NCBI GenBank assembly: GCA_034336665.1
Contig: CM067589.1
Location: forward strand, 2,365,720-2,429,719
Direction of reading: 5' to 3'
Source of the DNA: Luscinia megarhynchos
Lineage: Eukaryota; Chordata; Aves; Passeriformes; Turdidae
Length of the DNA: 64,000 nt
Below are positions 55,755-64,000 of this stretch, piece by piece. Positions within the stretch are counted from its first letter, which is position 1, and each line of letters starts with the position of its first letter. The position numbers and the translations under genes are program-made. The notes beneath the pieces were generated by a model that was not told where the DNA came from, ran no database searches, and was given only the letters and a program-made list of their open reading frames with translations.

Positions 55755-56341
55755 GTGCAGGTGTCACCCAGCCAGGATGGTGAACACTCCAACACCTTCC
55801 CTGGGTCACCACCCCACCCTTGCTGTCACCAGACAGTGGCAGGAAAAAGCACCTGAATAAATCTGGCAGTTCCAGCTAAACCTTCCAGTGGAGCTGGAGG
55901 AATTGTCCCAAGGAAATATTCCCAGTTGGGTTTCATTAATTGAAGGCAGCAAAGGATTAGAACAACCCTTCACTTTATTTCCATGCTTACTCCAACTACA
56001 TCCAAGGAGAAAATGAACTTTCATTGATTGTGCAGCATCTTTGTGAATCAAAATTCCTGAATTTCCAACAAAACCCACAGGGTTTGTTGGGATTTCAGCA
56101 GGGTGAGCTCTCAGAATGAGGGGAGAGTTCTGGGCAAAATATCAACCCCCTTCCCTTTGTAGCTGGGACACTGGAAAATGCAATTCCAGCCTGGAATTCC
56201 CCTGGAGTGGTGCTATGGGAATTTTCCAGGACTTCCAGGGGACAATAAATAAACACAAAGCTCCCTGGGCCAACCCCCCTGGGACTGGCACCCAAATCCA
56301 ACCCCCTGCTAAAATCCAGCAGCAAGGAGGAAAGTTCTTAC

Positions 56342-56396
56342 CCTGGAAACTTGAGCACAACGACACAGAGTGACCACATCCAGGAAAGAGAAAATT
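56342..56396 (-). CDS. FBXL20: FBXL20 exon, duplicate: IFSFLDVVTLCRCAQVSR
   Basis: Identical in sequence and splice sites to 39506-39560. Because this copy is contiguous with the single-copy DNA at 57.8-64 kb, it may be the version truly joined to the upstream FBXL20 intron. Confidence 0.85.
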
Positions 56397-56704
56397 CTGG
56401 AGGAGAAATGAGAGATACCTTATTGGTTATTGACATTTCAAACAAAGGGATGTGAAAAACAAAGAGGGGGAGGAAAAAAAAAAAAAAGACTGGGACAGCA
56501 AAACTGCTTTGTGATTGAAAGCTGAAGTGTGAAAGGAAGTGCAGAGGCAGCAGTTCCCAAATGGAAACAAAACAGGGCCATGGAAACAAAGCTCCCACCT
56601 GGGAGGGGTCCTGAGCCAAACCTGGCCCTGCTCACCCCAAGTGACCCTGGGGAGCCCCAGAGAGCCGGGACAGGAGGGAGCCAGACCCCCAACACTGCAG
56701 CAGC

Positions 56705-57680
56705 AGCTCCCAAAATGGGCAGTGCCACCCCTCACTGCCAAATCCCAAAATGGGCAGTGCCCCACATCACTGCCAAATCCCAAAATGGGCAGTGCCACCC
56801 CTCACTGCCAAATCCCAAAATGGGCAGTGCCCCACATCTCAGTGCCAAATCCCAAAATGGGCAGTGCCACCCCTCACTGCCAAATCCCAAAATGGGCAGT
56901 GCCACCCCTCACTGCCAAATCCCAAAATGGGCAGTGCCACCCCTCACTGCCAAATCCCAAAAATGGGCAGTGCCACCCCTCACTGCCAAATCCCAAAATG
57001 GGCAGTGCCCCACATCACTGCCAAATCCCAAAATGGGCAGTGCCACACCCTCACTGCCAAATCCCAAAATGGGCAGTGCCCCACATCTCAGTGCCAAATC
57101 CCAAAATGGGCAGTGCCACCCCTCACTGCCAAATCCCAAAAACGGGCAGTGACACACCCATCACTGCCAAATTCCAAAATGGGCAGTGCCACACCCTCAC
57201 TGCCAAATCCCAAAATGGGCAGTGCCACACCTCACTGCCAAATCCCAAAACGGGCAGTGCCACCCCTCACTGCCAAATCCCAAAATTGTCAGTGCCACCC
57301 CTCACTGCCAAATCCCAAAATGGGCAGTGCCACCCCTCACTGCCAAATCCCAAAATGGGCAGTGCCACACATCACTGCCAAATCCCAAAATGGGCAGTGC
57401 CACACATCACTGCCAAATCCCAAAATGGGCAGTGCCCCATTATCAGATCCCAAAAATGGGCAGTGCCATCCCCCATGAACAAATCCCAAAAGTGGGAAGT
57501 GCCCCATTGCCAAATCCCAAAAATTGTCAGTGCCACCCTCATTATCAAATCCCAAAAATGGGCAGTGCCATCCCCCGTTACCAAATCCCAAAAAATGTCT
57601 GTGCAACACCCATCACCAAATCCCAAAATGGGCAGTGCCCCATTACCAGATTCCAAACTGGGCAGTGCCACCCCTCAATC
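56705..57680. repeat. 35-bp minisatellite CCCAAAATGGGCAGTGCCAC (copy 2)
   Basis: Counterpart of 39880-40830, with a different order of unit variants (more CCCCACATCACTGCC units). Confidence 0.95.
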
Positions 57681-57787
57681 CATGGAACTGTATAGAATTC
57701 AATGGGATTATAAATTTCAATGGGATTATAAATTTCAATGGGATTATACAATTCAATGGGATTATAAAATTCAATGTCATTTTATGG

Positions 57788-59697
57788 TTTATGGTTGCTC
57801 AAACAATTGTGTCCCAAAACAGATGAGGTCAAGCAGAGGGTGGGAGGACATCAAGGTCTTGTTCCCTTTGGGAACAATTATAAAACAATTTGAAAAAAAG
57901 TTTTTGCACAGATAATGCAAGAGTTCAACCACAAGATGCTTTAATATTTTAATTTTATATTTTCAACTTGAAGGTAAATGTTGTCAGCCACAAGGAACCT
58001 GAGAAGCAGGGATGGAAAAAACCCCTCAGAAACACCAGTACTGGGGGAAAAGGGTGTTCCTGCAGATTATTAATCAGATTATTAATCAGATTATTTATCA
58101 GAATGCAGATTATTGATCAGAACTCTGATGCTGAAGGACTCACACAGCAGCACTCAGCTAAATCAGGATGAGCAGCCACGTTCCCTCCTGTGCTCATGCA
58201 CCTCCCAGGGACACTCATGGACCAAGGAGCTAAAATGTTAAAATCCAAGGAGTTCAAGGCACTTTTGATCTTTATCATGAGATAAATCTGAGTGATGTGC
58301 TGGGGAAAAGCTCTGGAGAAGAGCCCAGTGCACTTTAACTCTGCCTGGAACCCCAAATTCTGCATTTCACAGCAGTTCCATCCTCCCTGCCTACAGACAA
58401 GGCTCCCCCTGAGCCACAGGTCATTTTTCTTTTTGGTGTCCAAAGATTTATTCAGCACCATGTCCAGCAAAGCCTGGGAATGAGAGAAGCTGGGGAAAAT
58501 TCTTATTATGGAAATTCTTGTCATAGGAGTAAATAAAACATCCAATTCTGCAGGTCACTCACTATGGAAGGTTTCTCTATTTTCATTAAAATTCCCTACT
58601 CCATGGGAATCCCAGATTGTTAATGACAACCTCATCCCTCTATCAGGGCTGGGGGATCTGGAATAAATTATAAATTATAAATTATAAATTATAAATTATA
58701 AATTATAAATTATAAATTATAAATTATAACTTATAAATTATAAATTCTCTTCCACTTCCTGCTCCTCCCTTCCCAGCCTGCCCACACACCACAGGGATTC
58801 ACCAAACCCTCACCCATCCCTGCCCCAGCACAGAGATCTCAGCTCTGAGGAGCTCCAGAGACTTTTCCAGAGTTCCCTCAGCTCCTCCTGCACTTCCCCA
58901 AGACCCTGAGTCCACAACTCAGCAGAATCAGGCTGCAAAAAAGGATTTTTCACAGCAGGCTTTCCTCGCTCGTGGATTTTCACCATTTCAGAACTGGATC
59001 CAGGAAGAGCAGCAGGACACAGGTAAAGAAAGTCCTGCCTGAGAATTCCCCTGAGGATGGCATTTTCCCTCTCCAAGGAACTGCTGGACACCACTAAAAT
59101 ACCCCAAACCTCACAAAAAAAGTGGCTGAGCAGCAGCAGAAGGTTGATCAGCACTCCTTGAATGATTTTTCCCAATTCTGCATTAACAGGCCCAAGGGCA
59201 CCGTGCTGGGACATTTATTTTTTCCACCCAAACAGGATCCCTGTCCTGCCCACAGCTGCCTGATGAGCCATTTTACATCAATCTTTTTATTCTTCAGAGT
59301 CAACAGTGGAGGAAATAATCCACAAAATTAACTTTATCATCAAACAGTGATCACAGATGAAGGCAGTCTGAGCTTCCCAAACAAGAATTAAACTGGAATT
59401 GCAGCAGATTAAATTGTCTCACTGCAAAGGGATTCCCTGTGTGGATGATTTTGTCTGAAGAGCTCAGCTCTGCACGATTTGGGTAAAACACAGTCACTTT
59501 GAGCAATTTGCAGGTTTCAACCTCTTAATCCACTCAGGGGTTTCTAGGACTCCTCACTTTCCCACTGCTGCCTTAATTAGATTAGGGTCAGGACTCTCAT
59601 GAAATCCCTGCATGCTGCAGGCTCCAGCAGTGAGGAGCTTTAAATCTCCAACCTTCTAAAATTATCCACACCCATTTCTGCCAGTGACCCTCCCACC
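57788..59697. other. FBXL20: Unique sequence, probable FBXL20 5' intron, no exon seen
   Basis: Complex AT-rich DNA to the right of the duplication. I looked on the - strand for the missing FBXL20 N-terminal exon (expected to end KLPKELLLR before a GT donor) and did not find it. A perfect (AATTATAAATTAT)n tract lies at 58665-58745. Confidence 0.5.
58660..58745. repeat. AAATTATAAATT microsatellite
   Basis: About nine copies of ATAAATTATA (10 bp), nearly perfect. Confidence 0.95.
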
Positions 59698-60543
59698 ATC
59701 CTGTGTTGGGTTGATGTGGCCAGAAATGTGGATTCTGTCACCAGCTGTTGAAGCCAGGTGAGGCAGTGACCCTGATCTCCTGGCACATATTATCTGCTAA
59801 TGGGCATCTTCAAACCAGCTGGGGCAATCATCTTTATCTTTCCCATGATCCACCCTCCCTCCAGGAGATATCTCCTGTTAATGAGCCAGGTGTTAAACCA
59901 GGTGGGCAGTGATCCTTATCTCTGTGGGGATATCTCCTGTTAATGGGCCATCTGTTAAAAACCAGCTGGGGCAATCATCTTTATCTTTCCACAGCCCATC
60001 CTCCCTCCAGGAGATATCTCCTGTTCATGGCCATTGAGTCCCAGTGCATGAATGATAAAATTACATCATCCCACTGGGAGATGCTCCACCCAGGGGAGGA
60101 GCCAAACATTTCCTACCCAGATAAAAACTGAGATTTTGGACAGCAAGTTTCATCTTTCCACTGGATTCCAGAGGAAAACCAGACCTTTCTACATCATCAC
60201 TGGAGCTTCAGAGGAAAACTGCACCTTCTACAGGAGCACTGTTCCAGCTGAACCACACCTGCCACTGCAGGAGGATGCAGCCACCATTGAATGGGACTGC
60301 TGCCAACACCCTGCCTGACTGACGGGTGTCAGCTTGGATTCTGACTCTGGCAGTGTTTGGGATTGTTCTTTGTAATACTGCATTTCTATTTTAATTTTCC
60401 TAGTAAAGAACTTTTATTCCTTTGCCTGAGAGCCCCTTAATTTCAAAATTACAATTTGGAGGGAGGGGGTTTACATTCTCCATTTCAAAGAGAAGCTGCT
60501 GCCTTTATTGGCAGCCACCTGTCCTTCAATCCAGGACACATCC
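59697..60543 (+). mobile_element. Solo LTR with perfect 5-bp target-site duplication
   Basis: The 837-bp LTR (59702-60538) begins TGTGTTGGGTTGATG and ends CAATCCAGGACA. It is flanked by CATCC at 59697-59701 and CATCC at 60539-60543. A GATAAAAA motif near 60120 may be the TATA element and AGTAAA near 60404 the polyadenylation signal. There is no internal retroviral sequence, so this is a solo LTR left by recombination. The 5-bp duplication fits an ERVL-like (class III) element; the family name is an inference from memory. Confidence 0.9.
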
Positions 60544-60762
60544 CAGCTCAGCTGCAGCTCAGCCCTGCTCCCAGGGGCTGGGCAGGGGCACAGACAGCAC
60601 AGCTCTGCTGCCAGCTCAGCTCAGCTGGGCACAGCTCCAGCTGCCCAGGGATAAAGCAGCACGTGGGCATGGGCTGGGCAGGTGTTGGAGTCAGTGAGTC
60701 AGGGGTCTGTCTGGATTCTTCAGAGAAATCAGAGTGCAGGGATTGAATTAAAGCCTTTGGAT

Positions 60763-61250
60763 GGACTGAAGCACATGAAGCCACTCACACATAAAGTAGA
60801 CATTTAAGTAGAAGTCAGTCAGTAATTTTAGGGTGAGTTCTAATGCTTTGAGTAAGTGAAAGTTTTCAAATGCCAGAGTAGCAGAGTTTCAGTGAAGGTT
60901 GAAATACACTGATATCTTCAACAGAGGCTCCAAGCCCACAATTGCAGACAGGACTTTAACATAATAGAGCTCTAGTAAGAATATTGCTGACATTTTTCAG
61001 ATAGAACAAGACAGACTGTATACATAGTTCTGTACATAACCTGGTGTGCTAAGAAACTGGAATTCTAATAGGTTGAAGAGTGGTGGTCTGAGTTTGCATC
61101 TCAGCTTGTTGGAAAAATCCTATATAAGAGTTTGTATTGGGAGAGCTGTTGCTTTTAGCCACAGGCTCTGCATGGGCAGAGCACGGAGTCAAAGCTGCTC
61201 AGGCCAGGAGAGCTGCAGACTGCCTGAGCTGCTGGGACCCAGCAGGGACA
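60763..61250 (+). mobile_element. Possible second LTR type: U3 with TATA box
   Basis: CCTATATAAGAGTTTG near 61120 is a strong TATA context. The following TTGCTTTTAGCCACAGGCTC and the preceding TTCTAATAGGTTGAAGAG resemble the U3/R region of an avian endogenous-retrovirus LTR. The boundaries are not defined, and the 31-bp minisatellite follows at once and may lie within the same LTR. Confidence 0.35.
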
Positions 61251-61680
61251 GCTGAATTCTGCACTGAACTCTGGGCAAGAACCGAATTCTGTATGTGAAC
61301 TCTGGGCATGAACTGAATTCTGCATGTGAACTCTGGGCATGAACTGAATTCTGCATGTGAACTCTGGGCAAGAACTGAATTCTGTATGTGAACTCTGGGC
61401 ATGAACTGAATTCTGCATGTGAACTCTGGGCATGAACTGAATTCTGTATGTGAACTCTGGGCAAGAACTGAATTCTGCATGTGAACTCTGGGCAAGAACT
61501 GAATTCTGCATGTGAACTCTGGGCAAGAACTGAATTCTGCATGTGAACTCTGGGCAAGAACTGAATTCTGCATGTGAACTCTGGGCATGAACTGAATTCT
61601 GCATGTGAACTCTGTGCATGAACTGAATTCTGCATGTGAACTCTGGGCAAGAACTGAATTCTGCACTGAACTCTGAATTC
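61250..61680. repeat. 31-bp minisatellite GAATTCTGCATGTGAACTCT
   Basis: About 13.7 units of 31 bp; each has an EcoRI site (GAATTC) and ends GGGCAAGAACT or GGGCATGAACT. Two positions vary (GCATG/GTATG and GCAAG/GCATG), giving at least three unit types in a non-random order. The - strand is open in all three frames. Confidence 0.95.
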
Positions 61681-62059
61681 CTGCAGCCTGAGCTGCTCCA
61701 GGCCAAGCAGCATGTGCAGCAGCCCCACATCACACTGGCAGTGCCACCTTCTTCAGGAGGGCAGCAGAGACCCCTCTGGCAGGGGAAATGCAGGTTTTGG
61801 GGCTGGGGAATGCAGGGAAATGGGGACAGGCTGCACCTCTGGGGCCACAGGCACAGCTGGAGCCACCAGGGATTCACCACTGGGAGTCACTGAGGCAGAC
61901 CCTGCCCCAGGAGGAGAGGCAGGGGAGGGAATTCTGCTTTTTGCTGTGGGTGTCTGAAGGGACAGCAGCTCCACAAGTGTCCCTGCTGGCTCTCAGGTGG
62001 CAGGGGACAAAGCTGGAGCAGTGCCAGGACATGCACTGGTCACCAGGGGCTGGGGCAGT

Positions 62060-62175
62060 GCCCAAGGACAGGGCATGGGACAGCCTGGGACAGTGGGAGG
62101 TGTCCCTGCCATGGCAGGGGTGGCACTGGATGGGCTTTAAAGCCTGTCCCAACCCAAACCATTCCATGAGTGCTG
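62060..62175 (+). mobile_element. CR1 LINE 3'-end fragment
   Basis: GGGAGGTGTCCCTGCCATGG, then TGGATGGGCTTTAAAGCC, then CCCAACCCAAACCATTCCAT is a clear CR1 3' terminus, with the last ATTCTATG repeat decayed. Confidence 0.9.
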
Positions 62176-64000
62176 CTGGACAGTTGGAGAAGAATTTGTA
62201 GCAGGAAGGAGGGAAGGTCCTGCACAGAGCAGGGAATTCCACCAGGACAAACCCCTGTCCTGTGGGAATCTGTGTCCTGCTGTTCCTGCTCATCTCAAGC
62301 TGCTGCAGAGCAGGGAATTGCTCAGGGTGAGGGGGAATCAGGAGTTGATAAATGTTTAAAGCTCATAAGTAATGGTTTGGAGAGCTGGAATTCACTGTTA
62401 GCATACTGCAAAAATTAATTACTGTGCATTGACAGTGCAGCCTTTGACAGAGAGGCCTGGATGGGTTTTCTGTGGGAATCTCCTGTAAATGGGTGTCACT
62501 GTGTGCAGGACAAAGGCTGGTGTGTTTGGGCACTGCTCTGTGAAGTCCTGTCCCTGCTCCAGGCACTCTCACACAGCTTTGGGGTCCCCTGGGCATGGAG
62601 TGAAAGCTGCACTTGGGGAAAATAAAGAGGAGGAGGGTGTGAAGGAGGAGGGCAGCAGCCTTTGGAGGTGCTGTACCCTCACACACAGCAATGAGCCAAA
62701 CCTCAGCCTCTGGCTGCACTCAGGATCATTCCTCTTCCACCTTCTCAGAAACCTCACCCTGGCTCTGCTCCTGGGAGCCCAATGCCCTCACACTCCTCCT
62801 TCCCCTGAAATCCATTTACAAAACCAAATTACAAATTTACAAAATTTTTATAAAATCCCATTTGCATTCCATCACCCTTTTTTCTCCCTACCCTGCTCCC
62901 CACATTCCCAGTGCCACAAACACACTCCCTGCCTCACCCATCAGGGCTCTTCACAACCTGTCCCCAACCCACCCCTGTCTTGTCACTTCTGCACAGGGAC
63001 AAACCCCAGGCTTGTTGCTCCCATCAGAAAAATCGTATCAGAAAAAAAAAAATCATCTCAGAAAGACAATTTTTTGCCACTTCACATCCCAGCCATGGCT
63101 CAGGACAAGCACAGCAGCTGCCACCTGCAAATTCCTGTGCAAACTCCTCCTGTGGAGGTTGTGACTCCATCCTGCCCCTCATTCCCAGGTTCTGGTTTCA
63201 CACAGGGATCTCCACACCCATGGACAATCATTTCCTGTGTCCCAATCCCAAATATCCACCCTGGCAGCAGTGAGGGCTCTAACAGGCACACACTGTGCTC
63301 TGGGGTGAGGAAATATGGGAATAAAAGAAATGGAACCAGGTGGGAACAGGAGGCTTCCAGAGGAGGCAGGGCACTGAAAATGAGAGACCCTCATCCCTTT
63401 TCCCTGCTCCTTTCATTCCAGTGAGCCAGCAGCACTTCCCTGGGTCACACTCCCCTCCCCAGACTTCACTGTCACTGAGTGCTGACAGAACCAGTTTCCT
63501 GCAGTGTAACAAGGTTGTTGCTGTTAATAATTCAAGCTTCCACCTGCCTCTGCTTTCCCCATTTCTGAGCTCAAAGCACTGACAAACTCAGCTCTGCTTC
63601 CAGAGCCCAAAATGAGGGACAACCACCCCCACAGGGGCAGCAGGAGAGGGCAGAATTATCCACAGAGACCTTACAGGACTTTTGAACCCTGACAATCCCC
63701 AAAGTCTGATGTGTTTGGTGTTTGCCATCCTGCCAGAAGCTGAACATCTGGCTCCTATTGACAAGGGACAGCACAAAGTCCACTGGAGTGTTACTGGAGC
63801 AGAGGGATTCACTTTTGCTTTAAACTCAACCCCTCAGAGAAGCAGAATCCTGTTTTCCACATCAGCTCATCCTCACCAGGAGGATTAATGAGAGAATCCT
63901 CACTCTCATTAAGGACCTGATTCAAAATTCCTCCATTCACCAAGCAGACAAATCATTTAAAACCCCAAAACTTCATCCCATTTAGCACAAACTGCTGACA
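62176..64000. other. Unique sequence, no gene recognised
   Basis: Complex sequence to the right edge. Open frames up to 311 codons on the + strand (62489-63424) lack recognisable domains or conserved composition and span polypurine or polypyrimidine stretches. The likeliest identity is FBXL20 intron DNA. Confidence 0.5.

Larger units (their letters stand above)
41071..57787. repeat. Large duplication, copy 2 (about 16.7 kb)
   Basis: It repeats 24330-40970 in order and orientation. Unique parts differ by scattered substitutions, of the order of one per hundred bases by eye. Arrays differ in length, and some stretches carry many single-base indels. It starts directly at the gap and runs without a break into unique sequence at 57788. 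Confidence 0.95.

Noticed and set aside
24330..57787. Genuine tandem duplication creating a longer FBXL20
   Set aside because: A gap sits exactly at the junction, the extra 592 nt is out of frame, and the second copy shows error-like indels. It is kept as a finding to test, not annotated as a gene expansion.
58117..58545. 142-codon - strand open frame
   Set aside because: No recognised domain, no repeat explanation and no plausible exon boundaries; probably chance in intron DNA.
59122..59214. Possible FBXL20 N-terminal exon (- strand frame with VLINLLLLL)
   Set aside because: Only superficial similarity to INKKLPKELLLR; no matching donor, phase or F-box residues.
61155..61880. 241-codon - strand open frame with 31-residue repeats
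   Set aside because: Explained entirely by the 31-bp minisatellite; no conserved flanking sequence.
62489..63424. 311-codon + strand open frame at the right edge
   Set aside because: No recognisable motif; composition and length are compatible with chance in GC-moderate intron DNA.

Overview
The window reads as a bird genome, most likely a songbird, and probably from a small GC-rich chromosome. The signs are vertebrate intron-exon genes with GT-AG splice sites, several 3'-end fragments of CR1 LINEs, solo LTRs of an endogenous-retrovirus family I associate with passerines, and introns built almost wholly from private tandem repeats. There are no bacterial features. Most long open frames are artefacts of tandem repeats whose units have no stop codon.

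Two protein-coding genes face each other tail to tail. On the + strand, about 0.2-8.1 kb holds the exons of a CP2/LSF/Grainyhead-family transcription factor (relatives: TFCP2, UBP1, TFCP2L1). They cover the CP2 DNA-binding domain, a SAM-like domain and the C-terminal oligomerisation domain, ending at a TAG at 8118-8120 with an ATTAAA at 8276. On the - strand, 14.3-39.6 kb holds FBXL20, the leucine-rich-repeat F-box protein. Every exon from the second half of the F-box to the stop codon is present. Only the first 35 or so codons are missing, presumably beyond the right edge. In human the FBXL20 paralogue FBXL2 lies tail to tail with UBP1, so the CP2 gene here sits where a lost fourth CP2 ohnologue would be expected. 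This is the most interesting biology in the window.

From about 24.3 kb to 40.97 kb the sequence is repeated at 41.07-57.79 kb, with a 100-base N gap exactly between the copies. Seven FBXL20 exons are therefore present twice. The second copy has frame-breaking indels in one conserved exon and odd indels in a simple array. Several minisatellites differ in length between the copies, and the extra exons (592 nt) cannot be spliced in frame. This looks like a false (haplotype) duplication in the assembly rather than a real gene duplication.

Layout: 0.2-8.1 kb CP2 gene, with a different tandem array in most introns; 8.8-9.6 kb AT-rich array; 9.6-14.3 kb intergenic DNA and FBXL20 3' UTR, with two minisatellites; 14.3-24.3 kb 3' exons of FBXL20 with an LTR, CR1 pieces and arrays; 24.3-41.0 kb middle exons (copy 1); gap; 41.1-57.8 kb copy 2; 57.8-64 kb probable FBXL20 intron with a solo LTR flanked by a perfect 5-bp target-site duplication, another LTR-like promoter fragment, a 31-bp minisatellite and a CR1 end. 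Gene calls rest on remembered protein families and visible splice sites; no database search was possible.
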